64,000 nucleotides of DNA from Armatimonadota bacterium. GTDB taxonomy: Bacteria > Armatimonadota > JADLDR01. The stretch spans positions 35,368 to 99,367 of the forward strand of contig JADLDR010000114.1 in the NCBI GenBank assembly GCA_020846535.1, read 5' to 3'. A program made the position numbers and the translations under genes. Shown in pieces: positions 34,776 through 43,719 of this stretch (positions are counted from its first letter, which is position 1; the number at the start of each line of letters is the position of its first letter). The notes under the pieces were generated by a model. It made no database searches. It worked only from the letters and a program-made list of their open reading frames with translations, and was not told the DNA's origin.

Positions 34776-35710
34776 ATGACGCAAAGCCCGCCTGTGGCCG
34801 CCCCCGGCGCTGGATCGATACCCATATGCCCCTCACCGTCTTCTCCGAGAACGGAACGCCGCGGGTGAATCTGGCCGGGGATCTGCTGGCCGTGCTGGAC
34901 GGCGCTCAGGCCGACCTGCGCTTTGTGGTGAGCCCCTATCTGGGGCCTGAGATGGATGCGATGATCGCCGGGCCGGAAGGGGTGGAAGCCGCCAGCCAGT
35001 TCATCCACCGCACGGTATGCGCGGTGCCGGGCCGCCTCTACGGGGCCTGTATGGTGAATCCGCATTTCCTCGATGCTTCCCTGAAGACCATGGATCGCTG
35101 CTTCGGCGAATGGGGTTTTGTCCTGCTGGGGGAGATGCTTCAGTACATCATGCACTACCGGATGGACAGCGCGCCGGTGCGGCGTCTGGTGGAGCAGGCC
35201 GCGGCCTTCGATGCGCCGGTGCAGGTGCATATCTCCACCTCCAACCGCGCCCAGGGGCGTTTCGCCTCCGGCGTGGAGGAGCTGGAAGACTTTCTGAATC
35301 TGGCGGAGCGCGTTCCCGAAGCCCGCTACCTGCTGGCCCATCTGGTCGGATCGCCCAAAGACGACCCGCCGGTGATCGCGACCTATCTGGATATCATCGA
35401 GAAACGCCTGGGCGGGTGGCCGGAGAACTTCTGGGCGGAGATCATCCGCTTCCATTCGCCCGGGGTGCCCGTGGCCCTGGCCCGGATCCCCCACGAGAAG
35501 CTGAGGGCGGGCACGGACTGGTGCGCCTAGCCGGGGCCTCCCTTTCTTCCCTACGGCATCGTCTACGGGGTGAGCGACCCCACTCAAAACCCTTACCCGC
35601 CCGGCATCGCGGCGATGGCGGACTTTTTACGACAGAAAGGGGTTTCGGGGGTAAGCGTGGAGGCTATCGCCTGGGAGAATGCAGCGCGGTTGCTGAAAAT
35701 TGCCATTTGA
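34776..35710 (+). pseudogene. Amidohydrolase gene with N-terminal frameshift and in-frame amber codon
   Basis: An ATG at 34776 has an AAGGAG SD, but the family sequence begins in another frame with RRWIDTH (the metal-binding D-x-H) and continues through VSPYLGPEMDAMIAG, GRLYGACMVNPHFLD, GFVLLGEMLQYIMHYRMDS, VQVHISTSNRAQG and LRAGTDW. TAG at 35528-35530 interrupts it. The same frame then resumes GPPFLPYGIVYGVSDPTQ and AIAWENAARLLKIAI to TGA at 35708. Family members read GTDW...GPPFLPYG without a break. Two lesions point to a decayed amidohydrolase_2 gene; recoding or sequencing error is the alternative. Confidence 0.75.
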
Positions 35711-35879
35711 CCGCGCTATAGCTCTAAAAAGAACGTCCTCGCCCTCGGCGTCAGCTATGACCCGAGGGTGATATTGACAGCAACCCATATTCCACGATTT
35801 TACGCCGTAAAATACTGTGGGGATACTCGCATGCCAACCGTACATCATCAATCCACGACACTCTGGAGCCGGGCTACCT

Positions 35880-36521
35880 CTACCCCGCCGCTTCTGTGGG
35901 CAGCGTTTCGTCGTCGATGACTCCGCCCAGTTCGCTGGCCTGAAACGAGCGGGTTTTTTCCATCTCTGCGGCGGATTCCTTTCCCTCGTCAAGCACGGTC
36001 ATGTAGCGGTGGAGCAGTTCCGACATCTCGCGGGACAGGTCGGCGCGGCGGCGCTGGAGCGTCTGGATGACGACTTCCAGTTGCCGCACATCGGCGCGGG
36101 CGGCGTTCAGCATCTCCTCGGCTTGCTTGCGGGCATCGGCCAGCAGCGCCTCTGACTGCTCGCGGGCTTCCTGAAGGTGTCGCTCCGACTGCTGCCGGGC
36201 CTCTTCGATGGCGGCTTCGCGGGCGGAGAAGGCCTGGGATTTGATATCGTCGGCGGCTTTCTGGGCGGTGATCAGGGTATTCACCACCGTCTGCTCCATT
36301 TCGCGCAGGCGGTCCACTTCCTGCGCCGTCTTTCGGAGGCGCTCCGCCTCGAATTGAAGCGAATCGACCTCCTGCCTGAGCGCCTTCTGTTCGGATTCCA
36401 CGCTTTGCAGGTATTTCCGGATATCGTCCAGGAACTGGTCCACCTCGGGGGTATCGTAGCCTTTCCGCACCTGCGGAAACTTCAATGTGCCTTCCAGCAC
36501 CTCTCTTACAACGGATCTCAT
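35880..36521 (-). CDS. DivIVA-domain coiled-coil protein
   Basis: About 213 residues from ATG 36521 (AAGGAG 8 bp upstream); an ATG at about 36585 would add some 22 residues. The DivIVA signature FPQVRKGYDTPEVDQFLDDI lies near the N-terminus, followed by a long heptad coiled coil (VESEQKALRQEVDSLQFEAE, LREMEQTVVNTLITAQKAAD, RQQSERHLQEAREQSEALL). Such proteins mark curved membrane and organise septum or pole proteins. It follows the aminotransferase gene by about 110 bp, in the same direction. Confidence 0.85.
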   Translation of the reverse strand: MRSVVREVLEGTLKFPQVRKGYDTPEVDQFLDDIRKYLQSVESEQKALRQEVDSLQFEAERLRKTAQEVDRLREMEQTVVNTLITAQKAADDIKSQAFSAREAAIEEARQQSERHLQEAREQSEALLADARKQAEEMLNAARADVRQLEVVIQTLQRRRADLSREMSELLHRYMTVLDEGKESAAEMEKTRSFQASELGGVIDDETLPTEAAG

Positions 36522-36631
36522 GCCATGTCTCCTTCTCGAAAACCCGCGAATCACCAGGCGCGTCACCCGGGGATAGGTTTCATTCATCGGCAGGTCCTCA
36601 CGCTGCCGCAAACCGGCTGGCGGCGCAGCAT

Positions 36632-37801
36632 TCAGGCGCGTTCCTTTTCCAGCCGCCGCAAAAACCGCTCCATCCGATGGAGTGCTTCCTCGATATCGGC
36701 GATGGAGGAGGCGTAAGCGCAACGCACGTGCCCTTCGCCGCATTCCCCGAAAGCGTCTCCCGGAACCACGGCCACCTTCTCCTCGAACAGAAGGCGCGAG
36801 GAGAACTCCTCTGAGGAAAGGCCCGACCGGCGAATCGAGGGGAAGGCATAGAACGCCCCTTTCGGCATGAAGCATTCCAGCCCGATATCGTTCAGGCCCT
36901 TTACGATAAAGCGGCGGCGGTTGTCGTATTCGGCCACCATCTCGCGCATGGGGGCATCCCCGTTTTTTAAGGCCTCGATAGCGCCCATCTGGGCCGCAAT
37001 CGGGGCGCAGAGCATCGTATACTGGTGAATCTTCATCATGGCCTCGATGACCTGCGGATTGGAGGCCGCATACCCCAGCCGCCAGCCGGTCATCGCATAG
37101 GCTTTGGAAAAGCCGTTCAGGAGGATGATGCGGTCTTTCATGCCCGGCAGGGCGGCGAAACAGGTGTGCTCGCCCTCATAGGTGAGGTTGGCGTAGATTT
37201 CATCGGAAATCATGTAGAGGTCGTGCTTGCGGGCGACCTCTACAATCTCCAGGCAGTCCGGGCAGGGCAAAACGGCACCGGTCGGGTTGGACGGGTAGCT
37301 GAGCAGGATGGCCTTCGTGCGGGGCGTGACAGCGGCCTCGATATCGCGGGCCGTCACCCGGAAATCCCGCGAGACATCGGATCCGACCGCCACCGGCGTT
37401 CCCCCCGCAAAAGAGACGCACGGCTTGTAGGACACATAGCAGGGTTCCACCACAATGATCTCATCGCCCGGATTGATGATGGCTCTGAGGGCCAGGTCCA
37501 GCCCCTCGCTGACGCCCACTGTCACCAGCACGGCATCCCGGGGCGAATAGGAAACACCGTAGGCGGCCTCCAGGTATTCGGAGATGGCCTCCCGCAGTTG
37601 GAGAAGGCCGTAGTTGGAGGTGTAGTTGGTGTAGCCCTTCTCGACGCTCCAGATGCAAGCTTCCCGGATATGCCAGGGGGTCACGAAATCCGGCTCGCCC
37701 ACCCCCAGGGAGATGACCCCTTCCATCTGGGAAACGACATCGAAGAATTTACGGATCCCGGAGGCCGGGACTTCCTGAACCAGCTTGGAAATCGCCTTCA
37801 T
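36632..37801 (-). CDS. PLP-dependent aminotransferase (class I/II, PatA-like)
   Basis: A 389-residue fold-type I aminotransferase. Recognisable are GVISLGVGEPDFVTPWHI, NYTSNYGLLQLREAISEYL, the SYPSNPTGAVL cofactor-binding Asn, ISDEIYANLTYEG (Asp to PLP ring nitrogen), the Schiff-base lysine in LNGFSKAYAMTGWRLGY, and the C-terminal Arg in GHVRCAYASS. Likely transaminates aromatic or aliphatic amino acids. It follows the Lrp-type regulator gene after 19 bp, a common pairing in which the regulator senses amino acids. Confidence 0.93.
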   Translation of the reverse strand: MKAISKLVQEVPASGIRKFFDVVSQMEGVISLGVGEPDFVTPWHIREACIWSVEKGYTNYTSNYGLLQLREAISEYLEAAYGVSYSPRDAVLVTVGVSEGLDLALRAIINPGDEIIVVEPCYVSYKPCVSFAGGTPVAVGSDVSRDFRVTARDIEAAVTPRTKAILLSYPSNPTGAVLPCPDCLEIVEVARKHDLYMISDEIYANLTYEGEHTCFAALPGMKDRIILLNGFSKAYAMTGWRLGYAASNPQVIEAMMKIHQYTMLCAPIAAQMGAIEALKNGDAPMREMVAEYDNRRRFIVKGLNDIGLECFMPKGAFYAFPSIRRSGLSSEEFSSRLLFEEKVAVVPGDAFGECGEGHVRCAYASSIADIEEALHRMERFLRRLEKERA

Positions 37802-37820
37802 GAATAATGATCACCTTTTC

Positions 37821-38309
37821 TCAGGGCGCAACCGGTAGGCGGTGGCTTTCCTCTTTATCGGAGAAGATATCGGTATCCTCTTTGTATTTTTTGAGTAGGA
37901 AATTGGTCTTGGTGGACTGCACCCGGTCGATGGTCGCCAGCTTTTCGGAGACGAACTGGGCCACCTCCCGGATGTGCCGCCCCTCCACCGAAACCCGCAG
38001 ATCGTGGTCTCCAGAAACCAGATAAACGCTGTGTACCTCCGGGTAGCGGTAGATGCGCTCCGCCACATCATCGAAGCCCACTCCGCGGGCGGGCGTCACC
38101 TTCACATCGATAAAAGCGAACACGCGCTCCACCCCGGCCTTTTCCCAGTCGATCACCGTTTTGTACCGGCGGATCACCCCTCGCTCCTCCAGGGATGCGA
38201 TAATCCCGACGGCTTCGCTCTCCTCAAGCCCCACCATGGCGGCGATATGGGCGGGCGTCGCCCGCGCGTCTTTTTCCAGTATTTTTAAGGTAGCAATCTG
38301 TTTATCCAT
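37821..38309 (-). CDS. Lrp/AsnC-family transcriptional regulator
   Basis: A 162-residue protein with an N-terminal winged HTH (LKILEKDARATPAHIAAMVG, SLEERGVIRRYKTVID) and a C-terminal RAM/AsnC effector domain (VFAFIDVKVTPARGVGFDDV, VHSVYLVSGDHDLRVSVEG). These regulators form octamers and respond to amino acids. The aminotransferase and DivIVA genes downstream are its likely operon mates. A C-terminal tail of about 20 residues (KEDTDIFSDKEESHRLP) is longer than usual. Confidence 0.92.
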   Translation of the reverse strand: MDKQIATLKILEKDARATPAHIAAMVGLEESEAVGIIASLEERGVIRRYKTVIDWEKAGVERVFAFIDVKVTPARGVGFDDVAERIYRYPEVHSVYLVSGDHDLRVSVEGRHIREVAQFVSEKLATIDRVQSTKTNFLLKKYKEDTDIFSDKEESHRLPVAP

Positions 38310-38390
38310 AGGTTCCTCCCTCCATTTCTGACTGAATGCCTTTCTTCCGGGTTCAACCGGAGCGTCTTGACGGCCAGCCGCAAAATTCTC

Positions 38391-38419
38391 TTGACACGCC
38401 GTTCCATATTTGATAGAAT
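38391..38419 (+). promoter_or_regulatory. Sigma70-type promoter of the pilin-like gene
   Basis: TTGACA (38391-38396), 17 bp spacer, TAGAAT (38414-38419). The start codon is about 108 bp downstream, leaving an approximately 100-nt leader. Confidence 0.8.
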
Positions 38420-38527
38420 AGACAAAAATGGCACACTGGCCGATTGTTATGCTTGCCTGTCCTTATTGGCCGCCTAACGAGCATGGCATCCAGGACGGAG
38501 CGCCCCCTCGACAAAAAGGAGGATCCG

Positions 38528-39202
38528 ATGCGACCCAAAGGTTTTACGCTGATCGAATTGCTTGTCGTTATTGCGATTATCGCAATCCTGGCGGCGATTC
38601 TCTTTCCCGTCTTCGCCCAGGCCCGCGAAAAGGCGAGGGCCATCTCTTGCATGTCCAATGTCAAACAACTCGGTAATGCCGTGATGATGTACGTCCAGGA
38701 TTATGACGAGATGTATCCTCTCTACCGCGCCAACTGGGCCGACAACGACGAATCGTGGTGGCTGAACCTCCTGCTGCCCTATATCAAAAACCAGGGCGTC
38801 TATCAGTGTACCTCGCTGAGCCATAAGCGGCTCTGGATCTGGGGCGGCTATGGGGCGAACACCCATGTCATCAATGTGCCCCCTGTCAGCCTCGCCAAGC
38901 TCGCCCGTCCTGCGGAAACGATCATGTTCGGGGATTCCATGCGGGCGGAGACCGGCTGTCTGGCCCCCGACTCGGTTCCCGGAGGCTGGCCGCAGCTTCA
39001 CTGCCCCCTGCCGGGCCACAACCAGGAATGCCCGCCGATCATCGAAAGCGACGGCTACAACACCTACGGCATCGGCAATCGCCACCAGGCCGGGGCTAAC
39101 ATCGCCTTCGCCGACGGCCACTGCAAATGGATGCGCCGCGACGCCTTGATCCAGGGGCCTCAGGAACAGGGAAAGGAACTCTGGGGCCATTTCGGAACGT
39201 AA
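38528..39202 (+). CDS. Prepilin-type N-terminal cleavage protein (DUF1559-like)
   Basis: A 224-residue pseudopilin-like protein from ATG 38528 (AGGAGG 5 bp upstream). It starts [17 protein letters not shown], the type IV prepilin cleavage and methylation site (G/F, E at +5), followed by the continuing hydrophobic helix and [19 protein letters not shown]. The mature domain has [10 protein letters not shown] and the H-x9-DG region ([19 protein letters not shown]). This protein type is highly multiplied in Armatimonadota and Planctomycetes. It would be processed by a prepilin peptidase, not seen here. Confidence 0.93.
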   Translation: MRPKGFTLIELLVVIAIIAILAAILFPVFAQAREKARAISCMSNVKQLGNAVMMYVQDYDEMYPLYRANWADNDESWWLNLLLPYIKNQGVYQCTSLSHKRLWIWGGYGANTHVINVPPVSLAKLARPAETIMFGDSMRAETGCLAPDSVPGGWPQLHCPLPGHNQECPPIIESDGYNTYGIGNRHQAGANIAFADGHCKWMRRDALIQGPQEQGKELWGHFGT

Positions 39203-39241
39203 TCTATCTGGCAGAGGGGCGCAGTCGCGCTCCTCTACCGC

Positions 39242-39916
39242 TCAATCCCTGAATTTATACCCCACATTCCTCACGGTTTCGATGAGGTTCTCGCAGGAAG
39301 GGCCGAGTTTGGCCCGGAGGCGGCGGATGTGGACATCCACCGTGCGGGTTCCGCCGTAGTAATCGTAGCCCCAGACGCGGCTGAGCAGGGAATCCCGGGT
39401 AAAGACCCGACCCCGATGGGTCGCCAGGAAGCGGAGCAGTTCGTACTCCTTGAAGGTCATCTCCACCGTTTCCCCATCCACCGTCACCTCGTAATTGGCC
39501 GGATCGATCAGGAGAGGGCCAATTTTCAAAAGCTGCTCCGAGTCGATGCGGCTCTGCTTCCACAGGTTCATCTTCACTCTCAGCCGCACTTCCGCCATCT
39601 TGAGGGGCCGAATCAAAAAATCGTCCATCCCGCAGGCGGCGTCCAGAGCGGCAACGGATCCCTCGCCGGAAAGGACGAGAATCGGGATATCCTTGCGCTC
39701 ATAGGCGGCGGCCAGGTCCTGGCGGAGCCGGCGGACGGCTTCCGGGTCGCCGACCGGGTCGAAGAGGATGAGTTCGGGAGCCATGCGAGTGAAGTGGTCG
39801 CCGAACTCCCCTTCGTCCGGCAGAGTCATTCTGACCTCATAGCCTTCCCGGATCAGCGATTCGCGCAGCAGCGCCGCCTCTTTCCGGTCCCGACTGATGA
39901 TAAGCAACCGCGGCAT
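39242..39916 (-). CDS. OmpR-family response regulator next to glnA
   Basis: A 224-residue protein. The receiver (1-115) has MPRLLIISRDRKEAAL, a possible phospho-Asp in ELILFDPVG, and Arg (FLIRPLK) where the conserved Lys is usual. The C-terminal winged helix is complete (EMTFKEYELLRFLATHRGRV, RDSLLSRVWGYDY, TVDVHIRRLRAKLG). There is no histidine kinase nearby. It lies 10 bp after glnA in the same direction, recalling GlnR-type orphan OmpR regulators of nitrogen assimilation in Actinobacteria; that function is inferred from position only. Confidence 0.9.
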   Translation of the reverse strand: MPRLLIISRDRKEAALLRESLIREGYEVRMTLPDEGEFGDHFTRMAPELILFDPVGDPEAVRRLRQDLAAAYERKDIPILVLSGEGSVAALDAACGMDDFLIRPLKMAEVRLRVKMNLWKQSRIDSEQLLKIGPLLIDPANYEVTVDGETVEMTFKEYELLRFLATHRGRVFTRDSLLSRVWGYDYYGGTRTVDVHIRRLRAKLGPSCENLIETVRNVGYKFRD

Positions 39917-39926
39917 AACTCGGCCC

Positions 39927-41258
39927 CTAAAGGATAGACAGGTACTCCCGCGTCTCGAAGCCGGTCACTTCCGACCGGAACCGGTTCCACTCGATCCTCT
40001 TGCTTTCGATAAGCTGCCGGTGAAGCGGCTCGCCCAGGGTCTTTTTCAACAGATCGCTCTCCCGGGCACAGCGAATCGCCTCCCGCATATCCTCCGGCAG
40101 AGAGCCGATCCCGGCGGCCTGCCGTTCCTCTTCGCTCATTTCGAAGACATTGCGGGCCGTCGGCTCGCAGAGCGGATATTTACCCCGGATCCCCTCCAGC
40201 CCGGCGGCCAGAATGGCCGCGAAGGTCAGATAGGGATTGCAGGCCGGGTCCGGGGCACGGTATTCGATGCGGGTGCTGTCCTCCCGACCGGGCCTGTGAG
40301 CCGGAACGCGCAGGAGATCGGATCGGTTCTGCATCGCCCAGGTCAGGAAGACGGGCGCTTCGAACCCGGGTACCAGCCGTTTATAGGAATTGATCCACTG
40401 GTTGGTCACCAAGGTGATTTCCGGCGCGTGGCGCAGCAGCCCGGCCATAAAGCCCCGCGCCGCCGGAGAGAGACGACCGGGATCGCGAGTATCGTAAAAG
40501 GCGTTCCTCCGTCCTTTGAACAGCGAAAGATGGACATGCATGCCGCTGCCGTTCCGGTGCGCCAGCGGCTTGGGCATGAAGGTGGCATAGACCCCGTATT
40601 TTTGGGCGATTTCCTTCACCACCAGCCGGTAGGTCATCACATTATCGGCCATCGTCAGGGCGTCCGTATAGCGGAGGTCGATCTCGTGCTGGCTGGGGGC
40701 CATCTCGTGGTGGCTGTATTCCACATCGATGCCCATGGCCTCCAGGGTCAGGATGGTGTCCCGGCGCAGGTCAGTCGCCATATCCAGAGGGGTCAGATCG
40801 AAATACCCTCCCTGATCGATGCTTTCCGGCGACTGCGCGTTTTTGAAGTAGAAAAATTCCAGCTCTGGTCCCACGTAAAAGGTGTATCCCAGCTCCGAGG
40901 CGCTTCGGATGGCTTTTTTCAGGACCAGGCGCGGGTCTCCCTCGAAGGGCGTGCCGTCCGGCAGGAGAATATCGCAAAAGAGCCTGGCTACCGCTCCTTC
41001 CTCCTGTGGCCGCCAGGGGAGTATCCGGAAGGTGTTCGGATCCGGCATGGCGATCATATCGCTCTCATCGCGAGGCAGGAAGCCCTGGATGGCGGAGCCG
41101 TCGAACCACACCCCGTTTTCCAGCGCCTCCTCCAGTTGGGAGACCGGGATCGCAAAACTCTTCAAAAAACCCAGAATATCGGTAAACCAGAGCCGCAGAA
41201 AGCGGACGCAGTGGTCTTTCGCCATCTTCAGCACATAGTCGCGGTCATCGCCGGGCAT
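39927..41258 (-). CDS. glnA: Glutamine synthetase, type I
   Basis: A 443-residue GSI enzyme that joins ammonia and glutamate using ATP. Signatures are VWFDGSAIQGFLPRDESD, FYVGPELEFFYF (metal-binding Glu), the HHEMAPSQHEIDLRY segment, NGSGMHVHLSLF (ATP-binding), LVPGFEAPVFLTWA and IEYRAPDPACNPYL. Length fits GSI-alpha (about 440), lacking the insertion of the adenylylated GSI-beta class, so regulation probably is not by adenylylation. It precedes the OmpR-type regulator gene. Confidence 0.95.
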   Translation of the reverse strand: MPGDDRDYVLKMAKDHCVRFLRLWFTDILGFLKSFAIPVSQLEEALENGVWFDGSAIQGFLPRDESDMIAMPDPNTFRILPWRPQEEGAVARLFCDILLPDGTPFEGDPRLVLKKAIRSASELGYTFYVGPELEFFYFKNAQSPESIDQGGYFDLTPLDMATDLRRDTILTLEAMGIDVEYSHHEMAPSQHEIDLRYTDALTMADNVMTYRLVVKEIAQKYGVYATFMPKPLAHRNGSGMHVHLSLFKGRRNAFYDTRDPGRLSPAARGFMAGLLRHAPEITLVTNQWINSYKRLVPGFEAPVFLTWAMQNRSDLLRVPAHRPGREDSTRIEYRAPDPACNPYLTFAAILAAGLEGIRGKYPLCEPTARNVFEMSEEERQAAGIGSLPEDMREAIRCARESDLLKKTLGEPLHRQLIESKRIEWNRFRSEVTGFETREYLSIL

Positions 41259-41305
41259 AGCTCCATCCTTTATCGCTTGACTTTGTGGTTTTCTGTCGGT
41301 GCTTC

Positions 41306-41334
41306 ATTATACCGCAAAGGACTGTCCCGCGCAA
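41306..41334 (-). promoter_or_regulatory. Promoter of glnA
   Basis: Minus strand TTGCGC (41334-41329), 17 bp spacer, TATAAT (41311-41306), about 48 bp before the glnA ATG. The perfect -10 with weak -35 would suit activator control. Confidence 0.65.
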
Positions 41335-41410
41335 GGGGCCTGCCGGGTTCAGAAAATCGCCCCTTATGCCGATAATATCGAGGATCAGTATTGTTTTGAC
41401 GAGAGCTGCC

Positions 41411-43450
41411 ATGCGTATCCTCTATGGCCCGACCGACCCTCGAAACCAGACGGATGGATTCATTCTCCAGGCGATCCGCCGCGACCACCGGATCGCGACT
41501 TTCGGGGAAGAGCAGGCCGACATTATTTATACCTATGCTAAGGGATCGTTCACGGAAATTTTGGGGCGGCTCGTTTCCGGTCAGGAGCCGGAGATCGTTC
41601 TTTTCTGCGAGCCGGAGGAAAGAGCCATTCCCACCGGGCTGGAAAAATGCCCCTTTATGCTGGGAGCCGTCGTTTGCGACTGGCGCAGCCGATTTTCCGT
41701 TCTGAGAGAGATCGCCGGCTATTTCGATTTTCTGATACTGCCCGAGGAGGGCATGGAGGCGCTGAAGCGGGCAGGGGATACCCCTCTTCTTCTGTCAAAG
41801 GGAATCCCGGAGCCTCCCGCAATTCATGAGGCGGCCCTGCTCGATTGCCTTCAGGAAGTGTACATTCGGCTGCAAGGCGCATTCCAGCCTGCCCGCCGTA
41901 TTATCTGCGCCAGCAGCGAGGCGGAGCGAAGGCGCATACGAGCGAGCCAGGCCCTCGCCGTTCCCGATCCGGCCCGTTTCCTGGCAGCCGAAAAAGAACT
42001 TCGGGCGGCGCAGGCAGTGGCTCCGCATCATGCCCTCCTCCAAAACAATCTGGGTGTCCTTTATGCGGCTTACGCCGCGGCTTCCTCCGAATCACAGCGC
42101 AGAGAACGGTTTTTCGATGAGGCCGTGCGCCAACTGGAAGCGGCCCGGAATCGCGACTCCGGCTATGGGACAGCCGAAGCGAACCGCGCCCGGGTGCTTG
42201 TCGAAATGTCTCTCTTCGGTGAAGCGGCACAGTCCTTGCGCCGGGCGATCCGACTGCTGAGGCAGGGCACTCCGGAGCCGTTCTCCGAATCGCTTTATTT
42301 CCCCCCGGACGATCCGGGTTTCCGGCAAGCCTTCGAAGAAGCGGCTGTCCGCTTCGCCGACCAGCCGGAAGCCTTCGACAGTCAGGTTCGCTCGCTTCTC
42401 ATCCAACGATTGGAGGCCCTCGACAACGCTATGACAGCCCATCAAGCAGCGCCGCCGGGAATTTCGCCTGTGACCGGGGAACGTCCTGTGGTGGAAGGTA
42501 TGCGCGAAATCAATTTCCTCTACCGGCCCGCCGTTTCATGGGAAGAATCCGATTGGCAGGCGGTCCTGCGCGTCTACACCGGCCTCTTTACCGCCCGGGA
42601 GCCGGTCGCCCTGATGATCGATCCGCACCGGGGCGGCTCATATTCCGAGGAAAAGCTGGCTTCCATCGCCGGAGATATTCAAACGTTTTTGATCGAGTCG
42701 GGCCTTTCCCCGCTTGAGGTGGCCGATATTCTCTTGCCGGACGAGGAGACGGCCCGCGCTTTCGCGCAGCAAATCGAGGCTGGCTGCCGGGCGAGAGTCT
42801 CCGTGCGCCGGGAGCAGGCAGTCTCCGATAGCCCTCTGCCCTTACTGCAACACGATTCCGAGGAAGAACTTGCCCGGCTGTGGCGTCGCTTTTTCCTGGA
42901 AATCAGCAGCCTCGATCAGCAGCGGTCGCCCCGAAGAAAATATGCTCTGGCCCCTTTGTCCGGATATAACGAATTTCTTTCCCTCGATGCCGACGCTTTC
43001 AGCCGCTGCCGAAAAGTTCTGGATGTCCGCTGCGGCGCAGGCGCTTTCCTGGCGACGCTGGCTAAGCGAAACATCATCGCGGAAGGTATCGAAGCCGACC
43101 CGGAAATAGCCGCATTCTGCCGTTCCAGGAGATTTCAGGTGTTTGACAGCTTGCAGGCCGCCTCCGGCCCTTATGATGGTATCTACGCGGCGTATATCCT
43201 GGAGCGCATGCCCGGAGAAGAGGCCGTAAGGTGTCTAGAAGAGTGCGCCCGGCTCCTTGCCCCAGGCGGAATCCTGCTGGTCCGCACGGTCAAATATGAC
43301 GCCCGGGACGAGTCTTTCTGGCTTGACTACAGCCATGTCCGCCCCTATCCTTTCCCCCTCCTCAATCGCATTTTCGAAGACCTGGGTTTGGTAATCGTTT
43401 TCAGCGCGGCAGGTGACGGAGACAGCCGCATCATCGGTCGAAAATCCTGA
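41411..43450 (+). CDS. Large protein with TPR-like middle and C-terminal methyltransferase domain
   Basis: A 679-residue protein from ATG 41411 (MRILYGPTDPRNQTDGFI). Residues 1-160 look like a glycosyltransferase- or SpsF-like Rossmann part (ADIIYTYAKGSFTEIL, GAVVCDWRSRFSVLREIAG). Residues about 190-300 have TPR-like helical repeats (FLAAEKELRAAQAVAPHHAL, LLQNNLGVLYAAYA, AVRQLEAARNRDSG). Residues about 530-679 are a class I SAM methyltransferase (VLDVRCGAGAFLATLA, IIAEGIEADPEIAAF, IYAAYILERMPGEEAV, ECARLLAPGGILLVRT). It may modify a cell-surface glycan; no partner genes are adjacent. Confidence 0.75.
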   Translation: MRILYGPTDPRNQTDGFILQAIRRDHRIATFGEEQADIIYTYAKGSFTEILGRLVSGQEPEIVLFCEPEERAIPTGLEKCPFMLGAVVCDWRSRFSVLREIAGYFDFLILPEEGMEALKRAGDTPLLLSKGIPEPPAIHEAALLDCLQEVYIRLQGAFQPARRIICASSEAERRRIRASQALAVPDPARFLAAEKELRAAQAVAPHHALLQNNLGVLYAAYAAASSESQRRERFFDEAVRQLEAARNRDSGYGTAEANRARVLVEMSLFGEAAQSLRRAIRLLRQGTPEPFSESLYFPPDDPGFRQAFEEAAVRFADQPEAFDSQVRSLLIQRLEALDNAMTAHQAAPPGISPVTGERPVVEGMREINFLYRPAVSWEESDWQAVLRVYTGLFTAREPVALMIDPHRGGSYSEEKLASIAGDIQTFLIESGLSPLEVADILLPDEETARAFAQQIEAGCRARVSVRREQAVSDSPLPLLQHDSEEELARLWRRFFLEISSLDQQRSPRRKYALAPLSGYNEFLSLDADAFSRCRKVLDVRCGAGAFLATLAKRNIIAEGIEADPEIAAFCRSRRFQVFDSLQAASGPYDGIYAAYILERMPGEEAVRCLEECARLLAPGGILLVRTVKYDARDESFWLDYSHVRPYPFPLLNRIFEDLGLVIVFSAAGDGDSRIIGRKS

Positions 43451-43571
43451 AATGGTCGAATTCAAGAACACCCATCGGGCTGCCCCGTAAAGCGAGCATC
43501 TTCACCTTAATAACTCCCTGTCGATTCGCTATATCGCATTCAAAAACCAGTAATTTTACTAGGTCTTGTCA

Positions 43572-43600
43572 TTGACAGGCCTATGGCAGCCAGGTATAAT
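43572..43600 (+). promoter_or_regulatory. Consensus sigma70 promoter of the PEP-CTERM gene
   Basis: TTGACA (43572-43577), 17 bp spacer, TATAAT (43595-43600): a perfect consensus, 120 bp before the ATG at 43720. The 269-bp gap before the gene holds nothing else recognisable. Confidence 0.88.
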
Positions 43601-43719
43601 TAAGTGTAAATCCTAAAAATGACTTTATTTTCCAGATATGCTACCGATTAGATATCGCATCGGTAATCCCGATGGAGAAGGATAGTGTGAAGACGCGCTT
43701 TCCGGGAAAGGAGATATCT

